From NCBI GenBank assembly GCA_051744845.1, contig JBNJDJ010000005.1:1-61704 (forward strand): a stretch of DNA of 61,704 nucleotides. The letters run 5' to 3'. The position numbers and the translations under genes are program-made. The notes below the pieces were generated by a model, which saw only the letters and a program-made list of their open reading frames with translations, did no database searches and was not told the DNA's origin. Positions 16,574 through 25,224 of the stretch are shown one piece after another; position 1 is the stretch's first letter; every line of letters begins with the position of its first letter. The stretch is from JBNJDJ01 sp051744845 (lineage in GTDB: Bacteria > Bacillota > Clostridia > Peptostreptococcales > Acidaminobacteraceae).

Positions 16574-19390
16574 TTATAAATTCTTTTTTAAATACTTACC
16601 TGTATAAGAACTTTCAACTTGTGCAATTTCTTCAGGTGTACCTGTTGCAATAACTTCACCACCATTAACTCCACCATCAGGTCCAAGATCAATTATATGA
16701 TCAGCAGATTTAATCACATCTAAATTATGTTCAATTACTAAAACAGAATTGCCCTCTTTTACTAATTTATTTAAGACTTCAATAAGTAAATGAACATCAG
16801 CCATATGAAGTCCTGTTGTAGGTTCATCTAAAATATAGAATGTATCTCCTGTTGATCTTTTAGATAACTCTCTAGCTAATTTAATACGTTGAGCTTCTCC
16901 ACCTGATAATTGAGTTGAAGGTTGACCTAACTTAATATAACCTAAACCTACATCTAATAAAGTCTGTAATTTCCTTTTGATTTTAGGTATATTTTTGAAA
17001 AACTCTAATGCTTCTTCAACTGTCATATCTAAGATGTCTGCAATATTTTTCCCTTTATATTTAACTTGAAGAGTCTCTTTATTATATCTTTTTCCTCCAC
17101 AAACATCACAAGGAACATAAACATCTGCTAAAAAATGCATCTCTATTTTTAAAACACCTTTTCCTTTACAAGACTCGCATCTACCATTTTTTACATTAAA
17201 AGAAAATCTCCCTTTTTTATATCCTCTTTTTTTAGCTTCAGGTGTTTTTGCTAATGTATCTCTTATACCACCAAAAACTTTTGTATAAGTAGCAGGATTT
17301 GATCTAGGTGTCCTTCCAATAGGTGATTGATCAATCTCAATAACTTTATCAATATTATCTAAACCTTTTATATCTTTATATTCTCCAGGTTTTTTTGTAG
17401 CTCTTGAAATTTCTCTAGCTAAAATTTTATAAAGTGTTTGATTAACTAAAGAAGATTTACCTGAACCAGAAACTCCAGTTACACATGTGAAAATTCCAAT
17501 AGGAAACTTTACATCAATTGCCTTTAAATTATTTTGTTTAGCACCTTTAAGATGAATAAAATCTTCAAACTTTCTTCTTTTTTCTGGAATTTCTACTTCT
17601 AATTTATTTGATAAATATTTCCCAGTTATAGATTTTTCATTATTCATTATTTCATCTGGACAACCTTGAGCAACAACTTTACCACCATTAACTCCAGCTT
17701 TCGGGCCCATATCAATAACATAATCTGCTTCTAAAATAGTTTCCTCATCGTGTTCTACTACTATTAAAGTATTACCAACATCAGTTAATTCTCTAAGTGC
17801 ATTTAAAAGCATCCTATTATCTTTTTGATGTAATCCTATACTTGGCTCATCTAGTATATATAATACTCCTACCAAACCAGATCCAATTTGAGTAGCTAAT
17901 CGAATTCTTTGAGCTTCTCCACCAGATAAAGTTCCTGCTGATCTAGATAAATTTAAATATTCTAATCCAACATTTTTTAAAAATCTAAGTCTTTCTCTAA
18001 TTTCTTTTAAAATTTCTTTTCCAATTTTTAAGTTATGTTTCTTTAATTCAACTTTTAAGAAAAAATCATAAGCATCTTTTATTGACATATTTGTAACTTG
18101 TGAAATATTTAAACCTTTAAAAGTTACTGCTAACACTTCCTTTTTTAATCTATTACCATTACACACTTTACATGTGTTCATAGCCATAAACTTTTTAATT
18201 TTTTTTCTCGAATACTCAGATTTGGTTTCTTTAAATCTTCTTTCAAAATTGTTGACTATACCTTCAAATTTCATATTTTTATCGTCAATACCTTTTTTAT
18301 AATGACTATTAAATTTAAAAGATATTTTTTTATTTGTACCGTAAAAAATTTGATTTTGAGTATCTTTATCAATATCTTTAAATGGTGTATCTTCATCATA
18401 ACCATTTTTTTGTAAAATAGTCCTTATAATAACTCTATAATAAGTATCTGATGCACTATTTTTATACGGTACTATTGCACCTTCATTAACAGATAATTCT
18501 TTATTTGGTACTATTAAATCAGGATCTACTTTTAATTTATGACCTAAACCTGAACACTCATCACAAGAACCATAAGGACTATTAAATGAAAACATTCTAG
18601 GTTCCATTTCACTAATTCCTTTACCATGAATTGGACAAGCAAAATTAGCATTAAACTTAATATCTTTTTCATTTAATATATTTACTATTAAACTTCCATT
18701 AGATAAATCTAGTGCTTTTTCTATAGAGTCAGCTAATCTATTTCTAATTCCATCTTTAATAATTAATCTATCTATAACAACTTCAATATTGTGATTTATA
18801 TTTTTATCTAAATCAATTTCTTCACTTAAATCATATATATCACCATCTATACGAACTCTTACATAACCTTCTTTTCTTAAAAGATTTAACTCATTTTTAT
18901 GCTTACCTTTTCTTCCAACTATTACCGGTGATATAATTTGTATTTTAGTTCGTTTTTCTAATTCTAAAACTTGATCGACTATTTCATCTACAGATTGTGA
19001 AGAAATCTCTTCACCACAAACTGGACAATGAGGCACTCCAACTCTAGCAAACAACAATCTTAAATAATCATACAATTCTGTTACAGTTCCAACAGTCGAC
19101 CTTGGGTTATTTGATGTTGTTTTTTGATCTATAGAAATTGCTGGTGATAAACCTTCAATAGATTCTACATGTGGTTTTTCCATTTGACCTAAAAATTGTC
19201 TTGCATAAGAAGATAGACTTTCAACATATCTTCTTTGACCTTCAGCATAAATTGTATCAAATGCCAAAGATGATTTTCCAGATCCACTTAATCCAGTGAT
19301 TACTGAAAACTGGTCTCTAGGAATATTTACATCTATTTCTTTTAAATTATGTTCAGTTGCTCCTTTAACTTTTATATACTTTTTACTCAT
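16574..19390 (-). CDS. uvrA: Excinuclease ABC subunit A
   Basis: This is the damage-recognition ATPase of nucleotide excision repair, 938 residues, normal length. It shows two ABC modules. The first P-loop is GLSGSGKSS, the second GVSGSGKSS, and both have LSGGEAQRI signatures. Zinc-finger cysteines appear at CPVCGEE, CDECSGLG, and CESCKGKG with CDVCGGKR. It overlaps the uvrB stop by 8 bases, so translation is coupled, and the pair shares the LexA-like promoter ahead of uvrB. Confidence 0.97.
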   Translation of the reverse strand: MSKKYIKVKGATEHNLKEIDVNIPRDQFSVITGLSGSGKSSLAFDTIYAEGQRRYVESLSSYARQFLGQMEKPHVESIEGLSPAISIDQKTTSNNPRSTVGTVTELYDYLRLLFARVGVPHCPVCGEEISSQSVDEIVDQVLELEKRTKIQIISPVIVGRKGKHKNELNLLRKEGYVRVRIDGDIYDLSEEIDLDKNINHNIEVVIDRLIIKDGIRNRLADSIEKALDLSNGSLIVNILNEKDIKFNANFACPIHGKGISEMEPRMFSFNSPYGSCDECSGLGHKLKVDPDLIVPNKELSVNEGAIVPYKNSASDTYYRVIIRTILQKNGYDEDTPFKDIDKDTQNQIFYGTNKKISFKFNSHYKKGIDDKNMKFEGIVNNFERRFKETKSEYSRKKIKKFMAMNTCKVCNGNRLKKEVLAVTFKGLNISQVTNMSIKDAYDFFLKVELKKHNLKIGKEILKEIRERLRFLKNVGLEYLNLSRSAGTLSGGEAQRIRLATQIGSGLVGVLYILDEPSIGLHQKDNRMLLNALRELTDVGNTLIVVEHDEETILEADYVIDMGPKAGVNGGKVVAQGCPDEIMNNEKSITGKYLSNKLEVEIPEKRRKFEDFIHLKGAKQNNLKAIDVKFPIGIFTCVTGVSGSGKSSLVNQTLYKILAREISRATKKPGEYKDIKGLDNIDKVIEIDQSPIGRTPRSNPATYTKVFGGIRDTLAKTPEAKKRGYKKGRFSFNVKNGRCESCKGKGVLKIEMHFLADVYVPCDVCGGKRYNKETLQVKYKGKNIADILDMTVEEALEFFKNIPKIKRKLQTLLDVGLGYIKLGQPSTQLSGGEAQRIKLARELSKRSTGDTFYILDEPTTGLHMADVHLLIEVLNKLVKEGNSVLVIEHNLDVIKSADHIIDLGPDGGVNGGEVIATGTPEEIAQVESSYTGKYLKKNL

Positions 19391-21347
19391 CTTTACTCCT
19401 TAATTCATTAATTTTATCTCTTAATTTAGCTGCCTTTTCAAATTCTAAATTTTCACTTGCAGCATACATTTTACTTTTTAAAAGAGAAATATAATCTTTT
19501 GCTTCTTCTTTAGATAAATCTACTTCATATTTATCATTTTCATCAACTTGTTGTGAAATACGCATAACATCTTTAATATTTTTCTTAATCGATTCTGGTT
19601 TAATATTGTGTTTATCATTAAATTCTTTCTGAATTTTTCTTCTTCTATTCGTTTCACTAATAGCATAATCCATAGCAGGAGTTATTTTATCTGCATACAA
19701 AATAACTTTACCATTTGAATTTCTAGCTGCACGTCCCATAGTCTGTACTAAAGAACGTTTAGATCTTAAAAATCCTTGTTTATCTGCATCTAAAATAGCT
19801 ACTAAAGAAACTTCAGGAATATCAAGACCTTCTCTTAATAGATTTATACCTATAAGTACATCAAAATCTCCTAGACGCAAAGATCTAATTATCTCTACTC
19901 TTTCTAATGTATCAATATCCGAGTGCAAATATTTAGCTTTTAAATCCATCGTTAAAAAGTGTTCAGTCAAATCTTCTGCCATTTTTTTAGTTAATGTTGT
20001 AATTAAAACTCTTTCATTTTTTTCAATTCTTTTTAAAATTTCACTATATAAATCATCTACTTGTCCCATAATTGGTTTAACTTCTATCTTAGGATCAAGT
20101 AATCCTGTAGGTCGAATAATTTGTTCAATTATTTCATCACTATGTTCTTTTTCATAATCACCTGGTGTTGCTGATACATAAACAGCTTGATTAACTAAAC
20201 TTTCAAATTCCTCAAAATTTAAAGGTCTATTATCTAAAGCCGAAGGTAATCTAAAACCATATTCTATTAAATTTTGTTTCCTAGATCTATCACCTGCATA
20301 CATTCCTCCTATTTGAGGTATAGTTGCATGAGATTCATCTATAACCATTAAAAAGTCATCTGGAAAATAATCAATTAAAGTATATGCTCTACTTCCTGGC
20401 TCTCTACCTGATAAAACTCTTGAATAATTTTCAATTCCTTGACAAAAACCAACTTCTTCTAACATTTCTAAATCGTAATTTGTTCTTTGCTCTATTCTTT
20501 GTGCTTCTATAAATTTATTATTATCTTTAAAATATTTTATTCTTTCTCTTAATTCTTTTTGAATTTCCTCAATTGCTCTATCTATTTTTTCTTGACTTGT
20601 TACATAATGAGACGTAGGAAATATAGATATATGTTTTCTTCTTCCAATAACTTCCCCAGTTAGTGCATCTAATTCTACAATTTTATCTATTTCGTCACCA
20701 AATAATTCTACTCTTATAGAATTATCTTCTTTTTGTGCTGGAAATATTTCTATAACATCTCCTCTAACTCTAAATGTTCCTCTTTGAAAATCAAAATCGT
20801 TTCTATCATATTGTATATCTACTAGTTTTTCAATAATTTCTTCTCTACTTTTTACCATACCTTCTCGTAAAGATAAAACTAAATTTTCATAATCAATAGG
20901 ATCTCCAAGTCCATATATACAAGAAACTGAAGCTACTATTATTACATCTTGTCTTTCAAATAATGCTGATGTTGCTGAATGTCTTAACCGATCAATTTCT
21001 TCATTAATAGAAGAATCTTTTTCAATAAAAGAATCAGTGGATGCAACATAAGCTTCTGGTTGATAATAATCATAATAACTTACAAAGTATTCAACTGCAT
21101 TTTCAGGAAAATATTCTTTAAATTCATTATATAATTGTGCTGCTAATGTTTTATTGTGTGCTATAACTAATGTAGGTTTTTGAACTCTTTCAATCAAATT
21201 TGCTACTGTATAAGTCTTTCCAGAACCTGTAACTCCTAATAGTGTTGAATGTTTTTTACCGTTATTTATTCTTTTTTCCAATTTTTCAATAGCCTTAGGT
21301 TGGTCACCTTTTGGCGTATAATCTGAAATCAATTTAAATTTGTTCAT
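19383..21347 (-). CDS. uvrB: Excinuclease ABC subunit B
   Basis: This is the helicase-like damage-verifying subunit, 654 residues. The P-loop GVTGSGKT is near residue 40, the beta-hairpin signature YYDYYQPEAY near 92-101, DESH is the Walker B box, QTMGRAARN is helicase motif VI, and the C-terminal UVR motif (AAKLRDKINEL) binds UvrC. The start follows GAGGTGA. It is the first gene of the uvrBA operon. Confidence 0.97.
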   Translation of the reverse strand: MNKFKLISDYTPKGDQPKAIEKLEKRINNGKKHSTLLGVTGSGKTYTVANLIERVQKPTLVIAHNKTLAAQLYNEFKEYFPENAVEYFVSYYDYYQPEAYVASTDSFIEKDSSINEEIDRLRHSATSALFERQDVIIVASVSCIYGLGDPIDYENLVLSLREGMVKSREEIIEKLVDIQYDRNDFDFQRGTFRVRGDVIEIFPAQKEDNSIRVELFGDEIDKIVELDALTGEVIGRRKHISIFPTSHYVTSQEKIDRAIEEIQKELRERIKYFKDNNKFIEAQRIEQRTNYDLEMLEEVGFCQGIENYSRVLSGREPGSRAYTLIDYFPDDFLMVIDESHATIPQIGGMYAGDRSRKQNLIEYGFRLPSALDNRPLNFEEFESLVNQAVYVSATPGDYEKEHSDEIIEQIIRPTGLLDPKIEVKPIMGQVDDLYSEILKRIEKNERVLITTLTKKMAEDLTEHFLTMDLKAKYLHSDIDTLERVEIIRSLRLGDFDVLIGINLLREGLDIPEVSLVAILDADKQGFLRSKRSLVQTMGRAARNSNGKVILYADKITPAMDYAISETNRRRKIQKEFNDKHNIKPESIKKNIKDVMRISQQVDENDKYEVDLSKEEAKDYISLLKSKMYAASENLEFEKAAKLRDKINELRSKDE

Positions 21348-21363
21348 ATTTCACCTCACTATT

Positions 21364-21392
21364 ATTGTAACAAACATGTATTCATTTGGCAA
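21364..21392 (-). promoter_or_regulatory. uvrBA promoter with LexA-like box
   Basis: On the minus strand TTGCCA (21387-21392), 17 bases, TACAAT (21364-21369). Inside the spacer lies TGAATACATGTTTG (21371-21384), close to the Gram-positive LexA/DinR box pattern GAAC-N4-GTTC. A repressor bound there would block polymerase, matching the known SOS control of uvrBA in Bacillus. Confidence 0.65.
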
Positions 21393-21500
21393 TAAAATAT
21401 AACATTCTTTTAACTGTAAAAAACTTATTATTTATGATAATATAATATTTAAGATAATTAAATATTTGTGATGATTTAAATAATAGTTGAAAGGAGCTAT

Positions 21501-22955
21501 ATGTTTTTTAAAAAGAAAAAAGATTGTAATGAAGTTAAGAAAATCCTTCATTATGTAAATGAAAAACTAGATGGAAAAGATGTTAAAAAACCAAAAATTA
21601 ATTATGATGTTCATAAAAATATATTAAATCAATTTGAAAAAATAATAAAAAATGAAGAAGTTTTACACGATTCTTTAGAAAAACTTTTAAAAAATTCAAG
21701 TGATTTAAGTGCATTTGATGTTAAAATATCTCATATTGCAGATAAAATGGAAAACTTTGCAGAACAAATGAATGATACTAGTGAATCAAATTTAGCTATT
21801 GTTGAACAAACTACTGCTAGTATGAATAGAGTTAATGAAAATATTAGTACTCAACAAAATACTCTAAATGATATTTATGATAAATCAAATAATTTAATAG
21901 ATATTAATAAAGACAGTATTGAAGAATTAGATAATATTCAAGATTTAAAAAATGAAGTTTTAAATAATGCAAATAAGATGTCTAGCAAGGTGTCTAACCT
22001 AGTAGAGTTAGCAGGTCATATTGATAAAATTGTAAATGGTATACAAGATATTGCTAAACAAACTAATTTATTAGCTTTAAATGCTTCAATTGAAGCTGCT
22101 AGAGCTGGAGAACACGGAAGAGGTTTTTCAATTGTTGCTCAAGAAATTGGAGATTTATCTGAAGATACTACTGATCAATTAGAAAATATGAAGACATTTA
22201 TGGATAAAATTAAGACTTCTTCAAATGAAGGAAAAGAACATATGGAAGATACTTTAGAAAGTACTAATAAAATGTCTGAAAAATTAGATGTTGTAACTGA
22301 ATCTATTAATGAAAATGTAAACAGTTTAGAAAATACAGTTAAAGAACTAGGAAATGTTTCTAAAATGACTGATGAAATTAAAGAATCGTCTGATGAAATA
22401 ACTAAAGCTATGGAAGAAACTGCTAAAGATTCAGAAGAAATGAATATAATGGTAGAAAAAGTTTTAAATGATTCTATTAAAACAAAAGAATATGCTTCAA
22501 ATATTAGTAATTTAGATGAAAATATATCTACAATTATTAATGAATTAATAAAAACAACAAGTGGCTCAATAACAGGTTTAACAAATGAAAATATCTTAAA
22601 AAATATTGATTTAGCAATTGATGCTCATCAAAAATGGATGGATAAGCTAGAAAATATGATTAAAAATAAAGAAGTTTTACCTATACAAAAAAATGGCAAT
22701 AAATGTGCATTTGGACATTTCTATAATGCTATTGAAATGACAAATAAAGAAGTTAAAAAGTATTGGAAAAATATCCAAAAACCTCATTTAGATTTACATG
22801 AAAGTGCTAAAGAAATTATCGAGGCTATAAAAAAAGGTAATATTTCTAAAGCTAAAGATGAATTTAAAAATACTCAAAAATTATCAGAAAAAATATATAA
22901 AAACTTAAATAAATCTAAAGAAATCCTATCTGAAGAAAAAATGCATATTCTTTAA
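21501..22955 (+). CDS. Soluble methyl-accepting chemotaxis protein with C-terminal CZB domain
   Basis: This is a 484-residue cytoplasmic chemoreceptor: no signal peptide or membrane helix is seen. A helical bundle runs from about 45 to 350, with the highly conserved CheA/CheW-binding tip at 183-216 (NLLALNASIEAARAG). The C-terminus is a chemoreceptor zinc-binding domain at about 370-440: H376 with W379, C402 in KCAFGHFY, H429 and H433 in HLDLH. The 3His/1Cys site binds zinc in known CZB domains and can respond to zinc or to thiol oxidants. Start ATG follows AAGGAG. It is monocistronic, between divergent uvrB and convergent ribF. CheA and CheW at 44777-47285 are its likely partners. Confidence 0.88.
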   Translation: MFFKKKKDCNEVKKILHYVNEKLDGKDVKKPKINYDVHKNILNQFEKIIKNEEVLHDSLEKLLKNSSDLSAFDVKISHIADKMENFAEQMNDTSESNLAIVEQTTASMNRVNENISTQQNTLNDIYDKSNNLIDINKDSIEELDNIQDLKNEVLNNANKMSSKVSNLVELAGHIDKIVNGIQDIAKQTNLLALNASIEAARAGEHGRGFSIVAQEIGDLSEDTTDQLENMKTFMDKIKTSSNEGKEHMEDTLESTNKMSEKLDVVTESINENVNSLENTVKELGNVSKMTDEIKESSDEITKAMEETAKDSEEMNIMVEKVLNDSIKTKEYASNISNLDENISTIINELIKTTSGSITGLTNENILKNIDLAIDAHQKWMDKLENMIKNKEVLPIQKNGNKCAFGHFYNAIEMTNKEVKKYWKNIQKPHLDLHESAKEIIEAIKKGNISKAKDEFKNTQKLSEKIYKNLNKSKEILSEEKMHIL

Positions 22956-22960
22956 ATAAA

Positions 22961-22998
22961 AAAAACTTTCTACTAAATTTTAATAGTAGAAAGTTTTT
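22961..22998. terminator. Bidirectional terminator between the chemoreceptor and ribF
   Basis: A 15-bp stem (22961-22975 with 22984-22998) with an 8-base loop, A/T flanked on both sides. It overlaps the last codon of ribF by two bases. Confidence 0.9.
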
Positions 22999-23920
22999 AA
23001 TCTATTAAATTAAAATATTTTTTTGTAGAATATACATCCCACTTAATATATTCTTTTAAATTATTTACATCATTAAATTTAATTTCATCTCTAATTTTTT
23101 TATGAAACTCAACTTTAATAATTTTTCCATATATATCTTGATGAAAATCTAAAATATATGTTTCTACACTAAAAGATCTTTGTTCAAAAGTTGGATTAAA
23201 TCCAACATTAGTAACACTTTTATATTCATTTCCATCTACATAAGTTTTAGTTATATAAACACCTGGTTTAATAATAGGAAAATCTTTATCTAGTCTTAAA
23301 TTGGCAGTTGGATAACCTAATTTTCTACCCATTTTTTTACCATCAACTACTTGTCCTTCAATGATATATTTTCTTCCTAAATAATAATTAGCATCTTTAA
23401 TTTTACCATTTTTTAATAGTTTCCTTATAAGTGTTGAACTAACTCTAACAAAATCTTTTTTTATTGGTTGAATAATATCATAAGTATAATTATATTTTTC
23501 TGAGTATTCAATTAATAAATCAGTACTTCCTAATGCGTTTTTACCAAACCTAAAATCATATCCTACAACTAAATGTTTCATATTTAAAGATTCTATTAAT
23601 ATTTTTTTGATAAAATCTTTAGGCATAATATTTTTTTGTAAATCATCAAAATCTAATAAACATAAAATATCCACACCTAACTTTTTTATAAATTTCTTTT
23701 TATCATTTAAAGAATAAATAGTTATAGGTTTAGATTTATTATCCACTATTGTTTTAGGATGTTTTTTAAAAGTATATACTAAGGACTTCAATCCTTTTTG
23801 TTTTGCATCATTAACTAAAGTTTGAATAAGTTTTTTATGACCAATATGTAGACCATCAAAAAAACCTAAAGATACAGCAGTATTTTCTTTCAAATTAGGT
23901 ATTTCTTCTAAAATTTCCAT
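22997..23920 (-). CDS. ribF: Bifunctional riboflavin kinase/FAD synthetase
   Basis: It converts riboflavin to FMN and FAD. The 307-residue protein has the N-terminal nucleotidyltransferase domain (GFFDGLHIGHKKL, then VGYDFRFGKN) at about 1-180 and the C-terminal riboflavin-kinase domain (GRKLGYPTANL, with PGVY) at about 185-305. It ends the translation operon here, 10 bases past nrnA. In Bacillus truB stands before it and rpsO-pnp after; neither is present here. Confidence 0.95.
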   Translation of the reverse strand: MEILEEIPNLKENTAVSLGFFDGLHIGHKKLIQTLVNDAKQKGLKSLVYTFKKHPKTIVDNKSKPITIYSLNDKKKFIKKLGVDILCLLDFDDLQKNIMPKDFIKKILIESLNMKHLVVGYDFRFGKNALGSTDLLIEYSEKYNYTYDIIQPIKKDFVRVSSTLIRKLLKNGKIKDANYYLGRKYIIEGQVVDGKKMGRKLGYPTANLRLDKDFPIIKPGVYITKTYVDGNEYKSVTNVGFNPTFEQRSFSVETYILDFHQDIYGKIIKVEFHKKIRDEIKFNDVNNLKEYIKWDVYSTKKYFNLID

Positions 23921-23930
23921 AAATCACCTG

Positions 23931-24863
23931 CTAGATTATGTCTACTAATTTATCTATAATTTCATCGATATTTAAATCACTTTCAAAACCAGCTGCTTTT
24001 TTATGACCTCCACCATTAAATTCAAATGCAATTTTAGCAACATCTATATCATATTTAGATCTTAAGCTTACTTTCAATAAATCTTTTTCTTTTTCCTTAA
24101 TGAAAATAGCAACAGAAACTCCTTCAATATTTCTAACTTGTTCAACTATCCCATCAGTATTAAACTCTTTAATATTCAAATCATTTCTCATAGCTTGAGT
24201 CAAATAAACAATACCAATTTTTTCTTTATATATTTTTATAGTTTCAAATATCTTATTTCTCAAAATAACTTTTTCATATTTTTGATTTTGATAAAGTTCA
24301 GTATTTATTAAATCAAAATCTACTTTATCTCTTAATTTAGAAGCAATTAATAAAGTCTTACTAGAAGTATTAGAATATTTAAAAGAACCAGTATCTGAAG
24401 AAATTGATGTATATAATGAATTAGAAATTTTTTTATTAAAATCTATATCCATATCTAAAAATAAATCATATAATATTTCTCCTACTGAAGAAAATTGTTT
24501 AATATAATTAAGATCACCATAATTTGTATTTGTTTTATGATGATCAATATTAATAATGAAATTATCTTTTAAATATTTTACTCTCTTATCAAATCTAAAC
24601 TTATCAGATGAATCTAATGTTATAATAACATTTGTATTTATATTTAATTTTTCAAATTCTTTTATAGTATAAGTCTTAATATCTAAAAATGTTAAATTAG
24701 AAGGAATCTCATCTTCTAAAATAATAAAGCTACTTTTATTTAATAAATTTAAAGCTTCATTTAAAGCAATAGCTGAACCTATACAGTCACCATCTGGACT
24801 TTTATGAGGTAAAATAATAAAATTGGTATTTTCATTAATTTTTTTAATTATCTTCTTTTTCAT
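23931..24863 (-). CDS. nrnA: Bifunctional oligoribonuclease/pAp phosphatase (DHH family)
   Basis: It degrades short oligoribonucleotides and 3'-phosphoadenosine 5'-phosphate. The 310-residue protein has DHH-domain metal motifs HKSPDGDCIGSA near the N-terminus, LDSSD, and NIDHHKTN, and a C-terminal DHHA1 domain with FNGGGHKKAAG. It overlaps the end of rbfA by 20 bases and starts after AAGGA, so it is translationally coupled. This gene takes the usual clostridial place between rbfA and truB/ribF. Confidence 0.92.
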   Translation of the reverse strand: MKKKIIKKINENTNFIILPHKSPDGDCIGSAIALNEALNLLNKSSFIILEDEIPSNLTFLDIKTYTIKEFEKLNINTNVIITLDSSDKFRFDKRVKYLKDNFIINIDHHKTNTNYGDLNYIKQFSSVGEILYDLFLDMDIDFNKKISNSLYTSISSDTGSFKYSNTSSKTLLIASKLRDKVDFDLINTELYQNQKYEKVILRNKIFETIKIYKEKIGIVYLTQAMRNDLNIKEFNTDGIVEQVRNIEGVSVAIFIKEKEKDLLKVSLRSKYDIDVAKIAFEFNGGGHKKAAGFESDLNIDEIIDKLVDII

Positions 24864-25209
24864 TTTTTAATCCTTGTAAAATTTCTTCGATTTTCATACC
24901 CTTTTTAATCGAATTATCTAATCTAAAAACAGGTTCAGGAGTATACTGTAAACTAACAACCTTACCTATTTCTCTTCTTACAAAGCCTTTAGCTGATTTA
25001 AGACCAGCTAAAGTTTCTGCTGCTTTTTCCATATCATCTTTTAAATGACTAACATAAATATAACAATATCTTAAGTCATCTGTTGTTTCAACATCAGTTA
25101 TCGATACAAGAGTATCTACTCTATAATCTTTTATCTTTTCTTGCATAATCAAATCACTAACAATTTGTTTGATTTGATTAGATATTTTTTTAAGTCTTCT
25201 TTTATTCAT
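24844..25209 (-). CDS. rbfA: Ribosome-binding factor A
   Basis: This 121-residue KH-like protein assists late maturation of the 30S subunit and 16S rRNA 5' end. Family segments are visible: LKKISNQIKQIVSDLI at the start, VSITDVETTDDLRYCYIYVS in the middle and PEPVFRLDNSI near the end. It lies 15 bases after infB and overlaps nrnA. Confidence 0.93.
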   Translation of the reverse strand: MNKRRLKKISNQIKQIVSDLIMQEKIKDYRVDTLVSITDVETTDDLRYCYIYVSHLKDDMEKAAETLAGLKSAKGFVRREIGKVVSLQYTPEPVFRLDNSIKKGMKIEEILQGLKNEKEDN

Positions 25210-25224
25210 ATATATCCCTACTTT

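Noticed and set aside
21348..21500. Sigma-28 promoter for the chemoreceptor gene
   Set aside because: I looked for TAAA and CCGATAT-like elements with 14-16 bases between; no acceptable pair was found.
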